NCBI GenBank assembly: GCA_964394585.1 | Contig: CAYMYI010000114.1 | Location: 1-12,956 of the forward strand | Direction of reading: 5' to 3' | Source: CAYUJH01 sp964394585 | GTDB taxonomy: Bacteria > Bacteroidota > Bacteroidia > Cytophagales > Flammeovirgaceae | DNA: 12,956 bases | Part shown: piece by piece, positions 1 through 6,175 of the stretch | How positions within the stretch are numbered: the first letter of the stretch is position 1 | How the letters are laid out: each line of letters begins with the position of its first letter | Program-made: the position numbers and the translations under genes | The notes under the pieces: generated by a model | Databases searched by the model: none | What the model saw: the letters and a program-made list of their open reading frames with translations, nothing else | Told to the model about the DNA's origin: nothing

Positions 1-1856
1 TGATACTGTGCATTCACTTCGAAGCCTTGCGTAATCACTTCTGCAAAATTTCGATACGAAAAAACCTGCTGCAGATTTGATTTACGAGCGATAGGTACAG
101 TTTCAATTAAATTGTCAATTTCGTTGCGGAAAGCGCTGACATTTACCGATAACTTAGAGGTAGGCTGTAGCTCAACTCCTAGGTTATATGCCCATGAGGT
201 TTCGGCTCGCAACGTTGATAGGTTTTCAGTAGGAAGTAACGTTCGCTCGATAATGCCCTGAGCTAACATTTCGCTGAAGCGCTGTTGTACAATTTGAGCA
301 CCAAGTACTGAGTACCCGGCGACCGGATTGGTAAAATCAAGCAATAGCTGACGAAAATCAGGCGCTTTGTAGCCTCCTCCCACAGAAGCTTGTAGTTTGA
401 CTTTTTCGGTGGGCCGGTATTGTACGGCTATCTTAGGGCTGAACCGCGAGCGATAAGCACTGTGTCCGTCAAAACGCCCTCCCCATACAATATTGATTTG
501 TTCTGAAGGAATCCACTGATGCTGAAAAAAACCATACCCAGCTTGAAAAGCTTCTACAGGGGCATATCGGGTAGCTTCTACATTTTCAAACGTATGCCCT
601 CCGCCAAAGGTCAGCGTGTGCGCATCGTTCAGGTACCAATCGTATTGAATTTCGGAACGATGAAAATGTTGGGCGAAGGAACTCCGATCGTACAAACTAC
701 CATCTTCTTGGCGAACCAGAGTGGTTTCGGTAAAATAACTGGTCGTATAGCCGCGGACTTGCAGATGGTGGCGTTGTGAAAAAGCGATTTGCAAAGTAGG
801 CATCAAGTTCCAATCGCGCAGCGTTCCCTCTTCACCAATTCGTACTTGCTGATTTTCTTCGTTAATATCACCTTGATTCTCTTGGTTTTCTTCGTAGAAA
901 CGCGCATTTAGCCGTAAGGAAACTCTTTCTGAAAACCGATACTTCAAAGCGGCTTGTGTGGTATAAGCCGTAAAGGGAGGAGCTGTCTGCGCTACAGTCT
1001 CTGGGGCTAAATCGTACCCTTGGGTGTGTAATCGGTTGGCAGAAAACTGCGCTGAAAACTGTTCGTTTTGGTAGTTGGCACGCAGCCCGAATTCTGAGGT
1101 TCCAAACGAGCGAAAGCGAGCACTCCCCGAAGCGCCCCACTGTTCTGCACCGCTACTTCGCGTAATAATGTTAACCACTCCTGCCATCGCTTCGCTCCCA
1201 TACAAGGAAGATGCAGGTCCTTTGATGATTTCGATGCGCTCGATGTTATCGACGGCGAACCGGCTCAAATCGAGTGTGCCAGCAGTACGCCCAATGACGG
1301 GTTCTCCATCTATCAAAATCAAAATGTATTCAGAAGAAAGCCCTTGCATTTGCAAGCCCGCCCCATGATCTGAAACTATTTGCAAACCAGCTTGCTCTTG
1401 TAGTACCTCATTTAACCGAAAAGCGCCAGTAGCTTCAATTTGCTCGCGCTGAATGAGCATTACCGGCAATGGTACGTCTTCTATTGCTCTGCTCGTGCGA
1501 GTAGCTGTAACTACTACCTCTTCGAGGGCACCAATTTGCTCAGTTAATACAAAAGAAACAGAAGGCTGAGTTAGCGGGATAGCTATTTTTTGTTCTATAG
1601 GCTCAAATCCTACGCTCGAAATCTTAAACGTGTAGTATCCTTTGGGCATTTGTGTTACGCGAAAACTTCCATCTGCCTGTGTAGTGGTTCCATTTTTCAA
1701 TTCAGGAATCCACACCGTAGCGTAGGCAATAGCCTCCCCTTGTTCTGTAGTTACTTTCCCTTGCAAAGAGAAATCCTGCGCTCGCAAAGGGAAAGATATT
1801 GTTATTATTAATATTAAGACTAATTCTAAATAAAAAAACAAGATACAGTATTTCAT
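1..1856 (-). CDS. TonB-dependent outer-membrane receptor, probable heme/iron receptor (C-terminus cut by window edge)
   Basis: This is an outer-membrane beta-barrel that would take up a ligand, here probably heme or a heme-protein, using TonB energy. The frame is open for 618 codons from ATG 1856 to the window edge. Residues 1-26 form a signal peptide ending in LRA before QDF. Residues about 29-104 are a carboxypeptidase-regulatory-like domain (TTQADGSFRV). A TonB-box-like stretch EEVVVTA lies at 113-118, and the plug covers about 120-232, including IERIEIIKGPASSLYGSEA. The barrel contains YKAPDFRQ at about 496, resembling the YRAP/FRAP loop motif of heme receptors, and GFEVNAQY near the cut end. 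Receptors of this type are usually about 700-750 residues, so roughly 100 are missing. It is the last gene read leftward from hmuTUVS, and the heme assignment rests mainly on that context. A vitamin B12 or siderophore ligand is not excluded. Confidence 0.9.
   Translation of the reverse strand, partial: MKYCILFFYLELVLILIITISFPLRAQDFSLQGKVTTEQGEAIAYATVWIPELKNGTTTQADGSFRVTQMPKGYYTFKISSVGFEPIEQKIAIPLTQPSVSFVLTEQIGALEEVVVTATRTSRAIEDVPLPVMLIQREQIEATGAFRLNEVLQEQAGLQIVSDHGAGLQMQGLSSEYILILIDGEPVIGRTAGTLDLSRFAVDNIERIEIIKGPASSLYGSEAMAGVVNIITRSSGAEQWGASGSARFRSFGTSEFGLRANYQNEQFSAQFSANRLHTQGYDLAPETVAQTAPPFTAYTTQAALKYRFSERVSLRLNARFYEENQENQGDINEENQQVRIGEEGTLRDWNLMPTLQIAFSQRHHLQVRGYTTSYFTETTLVRQEDGSLYDRSSFAQHFHRSEIQYDWYLNDAHTLTFGGGHTFENVEATRYAPVEAFQAGYGFFQHQWIPSEQINIVWGGRFDGHSAYRSRFSPKIAVQYRPTEKVKLQASVGGGYKAPDFRQLLLDFTNPVAGYSVLGAQIVQQRFSEMLAQGIIERTLLPTENLSTLRAETSWAYNLGVELQPTSKLSVNVSAFRNEIDNLIETVPIARKSNLQQVFSYRNFAEVITQGFEVNAQY
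1813..1833 (-). promoter_or_regulatory. Operator-like palindrome, copy inside the receptor's signal-peptide codons
   Basis: The plus strand reads ATTA then AGACTAATTCTAAATAA. It matches 19 of 21 bases of the element at 5838-5858 in front of hmuT. The two copies together suggest a palindromic consensus TTTAGA-N5-TCTAAA. Here the site falls on codons 8-15 of the receptor gene, so a bound protein would act as a roadblock or the true transcription start lies close by. The regulator is unknown; a Fur-family or other metal/heme repressor is an inference from the genes served. Confidence 0.5.
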
Positions 1857-1916
1857 AAAAGCTTTTGCTGATTCAAAGAAGAAGGTAAAATACTTCTGCA
1901 GGTTAATGACGAGATG

Positions 1917-1941
1917 CCAAATTGAATCAACCATCAATTGG
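1917..1941. repeat. Imperfect inverted repeat upstream of the receptor gene
   Basis: The arms are CCAAATTGA (1917-1925) and TCAATTGG (1934-1941), separated by 8 bases. They match except for one extra A in the left arm. The repeat lies 60-85 bp before the receptor start. It could be a binding site or a minor RNA hairpin downstream of the stronger one at 1949-1983. With arms this short and AT-rich, chance is possible. Confidence 0.25.
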
Positions 1942-1948
1942 CGTGTAA

Positions 1949-1983
1949 AACTGCCCTCAACCTGCGAACCGATGAGGACAGTT
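1949..1983 (-). terminator. Terminator/attenuator-like hairpin between hmuS and the receptor gene
   Basis: Read leftward, the RNA gives AACUGUCCUCA, a 13-nt loop, then UGAGGGCAGUU, an 11-bp stem with one G-U wobble that can extend by two weak pairs. The last stem bases run into UUUU. The pairing is better in the minus-strand RNA (G-U) than in plus-strand RNA (C-A), which supports leftward use. It sits 29 bp after the hmuS stop. It may stop most hmuTUVS transcripts before the receptor, or protect the 3' end of the upstream message. The U-tract is short, so termination may be partial. Confidence 0.5.
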
Positions 1984-2012
1984 CTGTTAACGTAGCAGAG
2001 CCGTTGAGCAGC

Positions 2013-3086
2013 TTAGCGGGGCATCGCAGCCACCAAGGCGCGCCACTCGCCAAGCTCTGCTTGCCCAGGTTTGCGAAGTCCAAAAAACTGAACTACAAGC
2101 TCACGTTCGGCATTGTAACACTCTAATGAGGTTACATCGCCATCTTGAGTTGGCTTTGTAACTATCCAAGCGGTATCGATTAAATCTTCTCGCAAGTGCA
2201 TGTTAAAATCAGGATCGAGCACGTTGAGCCAGCGAGTTTCGCCACGCTCCATAAGACGTATGGTTCGCACGCGGTCTTGGTGAATTTGCAAGTTTCCGCG
2301 ATTGCCGGCAAAAATCATGATAGGTAACTTTTGCTTGGCGGCAGCTTCGAGCATGGGTTGCAAACCTGCTATCTGAACTTGTTCGGTAAACTGCCCTTGG
2401 GCAAGTTCTATGGCGTGGTAGCGGTGAATATTATGCCTGCGAAGCATGGGGAAGAAATCGTGGGTATCTTTCAGGGCTGCCCAATCGGAAAGGAAAGCAG
2501 CAGCATCTATGTCTTCTGCAAACATCTTCGTTTCATAAGGCGATACAGGCTGTACTTTTTGCTGATTTTCTGAAGTAAGTTCTGCTACCAAAGCTTCGTA
2601 GGCTTCTTCGTTGCTTTCTTCTTGCAGATAGATTTTCGTAATAGCCTCTCCTGCCCGATCGAATACCTGCAAACTGATGAGAGTTCGATCTCCTTTTTCT
2701 TGATGAACCGCAAAAGCAACATGCCATGCATTCAGAAATACGCGCGTTTCGATAGGCCCTAACACTGTTGCCATGTAATGCCCCCCTTTACCAAACACGT
2801 TCACTTTTTCAAAAGCACCTTTGTGCTCTAACACACAGGCTTCGTTACGTGTGAGCGACATGACTCTCCCAAGTTCGGGCAGCCGAGTGAGCAAGGTTTC
2901 CCAGTCGGTGTTGAGGCGAGTAACGCCGTTGCCTATCTGAGTGGCTACTAATTCGGCTTCGCTTACCTCTAAAAGACGAGCGGCTTCGCGTATGCGCAAA
3001 TGAGGCTGTTGCTGTTGGAGTTCGTCCCAAGCTTGGGCAAGTGCTTCGGGAGTCTTAAGTTGTGAAGGAGAAACTAAAGTATCCAT
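2013..3086 (-). CDS. hmuS: HmuS/HemS/ChuS-family cytoplasmic heme-handling (heme-degrading) protein
   Basis: HemS/ChuS-family proteins bind heme delivered by the ABC importer and carry, reduce or degrade it to release iron. The product has 357 residues, close to the usual 340-350. It shows the two-repeat layout: an N-terminal half (about 18-170, with TRVFLNAWHVAFAV near 114-127) and a C-terminal half (about 190-357). The conserved DTHDFFPML at 207-215 carries His209, at the position of the axial heme-ligand histidine of ChuS/HemS. The C-terminal repeat has WLNVLDPDFNMHLRE at 286-300 and ends in VQFFGLRKPG plus a short tail. ATG 3086 is chosen because the 20 extra residues from 3146 overlap hmuV and lack family similarity. 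It starts 23 bp after the hmuV stop, so it is translated from the same message. Whether it is a true oxygenase or a carrier cannot be told from sequence. Confidence 0.9.
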   Translation of the reverse strand: MDTLVSPSQLKTPEALAQAWDELQQQQPHLRIREAARLLEVSEAELVATQIGNGVTRLNTDWETLLTRLPELGRVMSLTRNEACVLEHKGAFEKVNVFGKGGHYMATVLGPIETRVFLNAWHVAFAVHQEKGDRTLISLQVFDRAGEAITKIYLQEESNEEAYEALVAELTSENQQKVQPVSPYETKMFAEDIDAAAFLSDWAALKDTHDFFPMLRRHNIHRYHAIELAQGQFTEQVQIAGLQPMLEAAAKQKLPIMIFAGNRGNLQIHQDRVRTIRLMERGETRWLNVLDPDFNMHLREDLIDTAWIVTKPTQDGDVTSLECYNAERELVVQFFGLRKPGQAELGEWRALVAAMPR

Positions 3087-3109
3087 ATATATTAAATTTA
3101 AAGGGTTTA

Positions 3110-3925
3110 CTACAATACTGAATAATCGGGAAGAACGGTCTGCCACTGCTGTTGAGCAGGTACGGGTAATACTACAGGCATTCCGTTTTCTTCTAAAAGG
3201 CGCACCGGATGCGAAAACGTTTCTTCAATCACTGCTTGGGTGATCACTTCGGTTACATCGCCGTAGGCTATTACTTCTCCTTTCTTTAAAAAAAGGATTT
3301 CATCGGCATATTGAATTGCTAAGTTCAAATCGTGCAAAATGGCAAGCACTCCTACCGAACGCATACAAAGACGTTTCGCCAAAGAAAGTAAGGTGTGCTG
3401 TTGAGCAAGGTCAAGGCTTGAAGTAGGCTCATCGAGTAATAGATATTTGGGGTTGCTACCTTGTTCCCAAATTTGCCCCATCACCCGTGCCATTTGTACG
3501 CGTTGTTGCTCTCCTCCCGAAAGCGTTTGGTATGCCCGATTCCGAAAGCCAGTCAGCTTCGTGAGCGCCATCACTTCTTCGATAATTTGTTGGTTTTCAA
3601 GAGAATTCGTTGGGTGAACGTATCGCCCAATCTCAATTACTTGTTCTACCGTAAACGGAAAGTTAACTACCGTTTGCTGGGGCAGTACAGCCCGCACTTG
3701 CGATAAAGCGCGGGAGCTATACCGCGAAAGGGGGTGTTGGTTAAGGCGTAAACTGCCGGTATTGGCAGTCATCTCTCTACTTAAAATTTTAAAAAGGGTA
3801 GATTTTCCTGCGCCGTTGGCTCCTACAATCGCTGTAAGTCTGCCGGGGCGGATACATACCGAGCAATCGGTCAGAATCTGTTTTCCTCGGATCGATTTCG
3901 ATATATGTTGGGCTAAAAAACTCAT
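3110..3925 (-). CDS. hmuV: Heme ABC importer, ATP-binding protein HmuV
   Basis: This is the cytoplasmic ATPase that powers heme import through HmuU. It has 271 residues with all ABC motifs in order: Walker A GANGAGKS at 35-42, Q-loop LPQQ at 81-84, signature LSGGEQQR at 135-142, Walker B YLLLDEP at 161-167, D-loop SLD at 170-172 and switch histidine H198 in LAILHDLNLAIQYAD. The short spacing and the LHDLNLA box are typical of the FecE/BtuD/HmuV class. ATG 3925 overlaps the hmuU stop in an ATGA arrangement, which implies translational coupling; the frame is also open further upstream, but only as a shadow of hmuU. Substrate assignment comes from hmuS and hmuT beside it, since the ATPase alone could serve siderophores or cobalamin. 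Confidence 0.95.
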   Translation of the reverse strand: MSFLAQHISKSIRGKQILTDCSVCIRPGRLTAIVGANGAGKSTLFKILSREMTANTGSLRLNQHPLSRYSSRALSQVRAVLPQQTVVNFPFTVEQVIEIGRYVHPTNSLENQQIIEEVMALTKLTGFRNRAYQTLSGGEQQRVQMARVMGQIWEQGSNPKYLLLDEPTSSLDLAQQHTLLSLAKRLCMRSVGVLAILHDLNLAIQYADEILFLKKGEVIAYGDVTEVITQAVIEETFSHPVRLLEENGMPVVLPVPAQQQWQTVLPDYSVL

Positions 3926-4986
3926 ATCAGACGTTTCTTTTTGCTTGAAATTAATAGATAAAGGAAGAAGGGAGTCCCGATAAACGCCGTTACTACCCCA
4001 ATAGGCAACTCTGCAGGAGCGGCGGCTGTGCGCGCAAACAAATCGGCAATGAGCAACAGTGCAGCGCCTCCTAATGCCGAAGCTGGTAACACAAACGAAT
4101 GGTCGGAACTTACTGCAATGCGGATTATGTGAGGAACTATCAGTCCGATAAAACCGATGATTCCGACAAATGAAACAGATACTCCTACGGCCAACGCGCT
4201 TAAAACAATGGTGAGCATTTTTACACGCTCTACCGCAATACCCGAATGAAACGCTTCCGACTCGCCCAAAGCCAATGCGTTGAGCGGCCGAGCAAGGCGA
4301 ACGAGTCCGTAGCAAGTAAACAGCACAAGAGGGATTAACAGAGCCAGTTTATCCCAAGTAGCACCGCTTAAATCGCCAAGCGTCCAAAAAGTATAGGTTC
4401 TTATTTGGGTGTCGTCTGCATAGAAAATTGCTAGACCAATGGCTGCTCCCGCCATCGCATTGATTGCCACACCCGCCAAAATTAAATAGGTAATATGCGT
4501 TTTCCCTTCAGATTGGGCAAGTTTGAGGGTTAGCCATGTAGCAACCACCCCTCCTATGAAGGCAAATACGGGCAACAACCAGGCAGCCATCGGTTCTATC
4601 CACTGAGGAACCAGGGCGCCTAGTACAATGATTACGAAAATAGCACCCATAGCGGCTCCACTTGAAATCCCAATAAGCCCGGGTTCTACAAGCGGGTTGC
4701 GAAATAGCCCTTGCAATGCGGCTCCACTAATTCCTAGTACGGCTCCGACTAACAATGTAAGCAAAAGGCGCGGTAAGCGAATATTGAACAAAACCAACTC
4801 GTGCACCGCATTTACCTCTTGAGTTATGCCAGTTTTGTATAATATCACCTGCCACAGTTCAGCTGGCGAAATAGAAACTGCTCCAATGCCCAAGGAACTT
4901 AGGCAGGGCAAACACAATCCTACGCTGAAAACTGTAAGCAAAAACGTGTGCTTTTTCCCTACTGCAAATGTTAGTGCCTGTTGCAT
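3922..4986 (-). CDS. hmuU: Heme ABC importer, FecCD-family permease HmuU
   Basis: This is the inner-membrane channel of the heme importer, acting as a homodimer with two HmuV subunits. It has 354 residues, close to the usual 330-350, with about ten hydrophobic segments. Diagnostic FecCD/BtuC motifs are LFRNPLVEPGLIGISSGAA at 94-112, GIIGFIGLIVPHIIRI at 275-290 (the region that contacts the ATPase) and ELPIGVVTAFIGTPFFLYLL at 326-345. The C-terminus is a short basic tail, SSKKKRLI. It starts 2 bp after the hmuT stop and its TGA overlaps the hmuV ATG, so all three components are translationally linked. Nothing in the sequence is broken or unusual. Confidence 0.95.
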   Translation of the reverse strand: MQQALTFAVGKKHTFLLTVFSVGLCLPCLSSLGIGAVSISPAELWQVILYKTGITQEVNAVHELVLFNIRLPRLLLTLLVGAVLGISGAALQGLFRNPLVEPGLIGISSGAAMGAIFVIIVLGALVPQWIEPMAAWLLPVFAFIGGVVATWLTLKLAQSEGKTHITYLILAGVAINAMAGAAIGLAIFYADDTQIRTYTFWTLGDLSGATWDKLALLIPLVLFTCYGLVRLARPLNALALGESEAFHSGIAVERVKMLTIVLSALAVGVSVSFVGIIGFIGLIVPHIIRIAVSSDHSFVLPASALGGAALLLIADLFARTAAAPAELPIGVVTAFIGTPFFLYLLISSKKKRLI

Positions 4987-4988
4987 AG

Positions 4989-5834
4989 TTACTGTCTTTC
5001 TTGTGGATGGGTAAGGTAAAACAATTCTAAGGCTGCTTCAGCGAGGCGAGGCCCCCAGTTGGTAAGCTTTACCCCATCCATAGCAATAATTTGCCGCTTT
5101 TGCCCAGCGGTAGTTTGGGCAACACCGGTAATGTTCAGTACCCCTTCTATTCCTCCCAAGCTTTTCAAGCCTGAATCAAACATGAGAATGTAATCAGGGT
5201 TTGCTTCGAGCAGGGCTTCGGCATTTAGTGGTTTATAGCCTTGAATTTCAGGTACTGCATTTTGCAAACCTGCCAATTCGATTAAACTGAAGGCAGATCC
5301 TTTACCCGCCACTTGCATATTGCCTTGCCCACGCGCATATACACACAACACTGTAGGTTTTTGCTCCGATACCCTACTCACTTTTTGGGCAAGCTTTTGC
5401 AATTCGCTTTGCATGGTCGCAATCAACTCCTCGCCTTTTTCAGCTGCCTGCAACACTTCTGCAATGGAACGGATACGCTTTTGTGTACTTTCAAAAGTAT
5501 ATTCTTGTGCCACTACCAGGGTTCGGATACCCGTTGCTTGCAGTGTTGAAACGAGTTCTTCTTTTACATATTCTTCTTCGAAAATCACGAGGTCGGGCTG
5601 CTGAGCGATAATCCCCTCAGCGCTAATGCTATTGCGATACCCGATGGAGGGTAGTTTCTGCAATTGCTCGGGGTACTGACTGGTGCGGTCGGTTGCCACA
5701 ATAGCATCGCAATACCNNNNNNNNNNACAAACGATTTCAGATGTGGAGCTACCTGCCGTAACAATTCGTTTTTGAGCTTTTAATGTGCCGATACCCAAAA
5801 ATAATGTGATAAGTAGGAGTGTATATTGCTTCAT
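4989..5834 (-). CDS. hmuT: Periplasmic heme-binding protein HmuT (contains a 10-N assembly gap)
   Basis: This captures heme in the periplasm and passes it to HmuUV. It has 281 residues as assembled, with a signal peptide 1-20 ending LKA before QKR. There is no lipobox cysteine, so it should be soluble. Family motifs are TAGSSTSEIVC at 26-36, DAIVATDRTSQYP at 43-55, IGYRNSISAEGI at 64-75, where Tyr66 matches the heme-ligand tyrosine of Yersinia HmuT (Tyr70), and LNAEALLEANPDYIL at 203-217. ATG 5834 is chosen over the in-frame start at 5894 because it gives a clean signal peptide. Ten Ns (5717-5726) replace residues 37-40, where relatives have an Ala-Leu-Gly-like turn; the frame agrees on both sides. 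It is the first gene of the leftward operon, with an operator-like palindrome 3 bp upstream of its ATG. Confidence 0.92.
   Translation of the reverse strand: MKQYTLLLITLFLGIGTLKAQKRIVTAGSSTSEIVCXXXXYCDAIVATDRTSQYPEQLQKLPSIGYRNSISAEGIIAQQPDLVIFEEEYVKEELVSTLQATGIRTLVVAQEYTFESTQKRIRSIAEVLQAAEKGEELIATMQSELQKLAQKVSRVSEQKPTVLCVYARGQGNMQVAGKGSAFSLIELAGLQNAVPEIQGYKPLNAEALLEANPDYILMFDSGLKSLGGIEGVLNITGVAQTTAGQKRQIIAMDGVKLTNWGPRLAEAALELFYLTHPQERQ
5717..5726. other. Assembly gap (10 Ns) inside hmuT
   Basis: Ten undetermined bases lie in the hmuT coding sequence. The reading frame is the same on both sides if 10 bases are really missing. HmuT/ChuT relatives have an Ala-Leu-Gly stretch here, which would need 7 missing bases; 7 and 10 differ by one codon, so both keep the frame. 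The gap probably reflects an assembly join and not a mutation. Confidence 0.95.
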
Positions 5835-5837
5835 TTT

Positions 5838-5858
5838 ATTTAGACTAATTATAAATAA
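5838..5858 (-). promoter_or_regulatory. Operator-like palindrome just before hmuT
   Basis: The plus strand reads ATTT then AGACTAATTATAAATAA, 3 bp upstream of the hmuT ATG. Nineteen of 21 bases equal the copy at 1813-1833 in the receptor gene, in the same orientation relative to transcription. The 19-bp core is an imperfect palindrome with ATTTA and TAAAT ends, similar in size to Fur-type boxes. Position next to the first gene of the heme operon suggests repression when iron or heme is plentiful. The identity of the regulator is an inference. Confidence 0.55.
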
Positions 5859-5989
5859 TATCACAAAAATGCTTTTCTTTCCAGTATGTGTCAATCGCTA
5901 CAGGTAGGGAAAATGAGTCGCTAGTTTTAGGGATATTAAAGTGAGGATAATTTCTAAGAAGAGCCCCTTTTTATACCGAGAAAGGTTTA

Positions 5990-6013
5990 ATTCAGAATTT
6001 CTTTAGTCTGAAT
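5990..6013. promoter_or_regulatory. Perfect inverted repeat ATTCAGA-N10-TCTGAAT upstream of cydA
   Basis: Both 7-base arms are exact complements, separated by 10 bases, 163-186 bp before the cydA ATG. Its right half, TTAGTCTGAAT, also matches 10 of 11 bases of the half-site TTAGTCTAAAT in the hmuT element. It may be a binding site for a dimeric regulator serving either divergent operon. No regulator is identifiable. Confidence 0.35.
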
Positions 6014-6081
6014 ACGCAAATTTTTAACGATTTACTGATTCACTTTCTCGAAACGATAGATCTTGAGCTATTCTAAAAAAG

Positions 6082-6093
6082 TGATTAAAATCA
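6082..6093. promoter_or_regulatory. FNR/CRP-type palindrome TGAT-N4-ATCA upstream of cydA
   Basis: TGATTAAAATCA carries the exact TGAT-N4-ATCA core of the FNR consensus (TTGAT-N4-ATCAA); only the outermost T and A differ. It lies 83-94 bp before the cydA start, a distance compatible with activation. Cytochrome bd genes are controlled by oxygen-sensing regulators of this family in several bacteria, so the placement makes sense. A 12-bp AT-rich palindrome can arise by chance. Confidence 0.45.
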
Positions 6094-6175
6094 TATATAA
6101 ATACATTTACATATGTTTTTATAAAAGAGTATTACTTTTTACCTTGCTTTCATTCACAAACCAACAAAAACAGCT

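Larger units (their letters stand above)
5835..6175. other. 341-bp divergent intergenic region between hmuT and cydA
   Basis: The region is AT-rich and contains no credible gene. It must hold the promoters of both the leftward heme operon and the rightward cyd operon. Elements seen are the palindrome at 5838-5858, a weak inverted repeat TTATACC/GGTTTAA at 5971-5990 with one mismatch, the perfect 7-10-7 repeat at 5990-6013 and the FNR-like site at 6082-6093. No convincing Bacteroidota -33/-7 promoter pair could be fixed for either gene; TACTTTTT at 6133-6140 resembles a -7 element but lacks a partner at the right distance. Confidence 0.8.

Noticed and set aside
1075..1368. Open frame of 97 codons on the plus strand opposite the receptor
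   Set aside because: It is antisense to the plug-domain codons with no domain, leader or neighbour supporting it.
3087..3146. hmuS start at 3146
   Set aside because: The 20 extra residues overlap the end of hmuV and do not resemble the family; ATG 3086 begins the normal HemS-like N-terminus.
3926..4315. N-terminal extension of hmuV by 130 residues in an open frame
   Set aside because: The extension is rich in Cys, Arg and Ser, overlaps the well-supported hmuU frame entirely and has no ABC similarity; ATG 3925 with the ATGA overlap fits the family length.
5835..5894. hmuT start at 5894
   Set aside because: It would put 20 residues before a clean signal peptide that begins at 5834, and would cover the operator-like element.
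6133..6140. TACTTTTT as the -7 element of the cydA promoter
   Set aside because: No TTTG-like -33 element is found 19-20 bp upstream; the nearest, TTTA at 6106, is 23 bp away.
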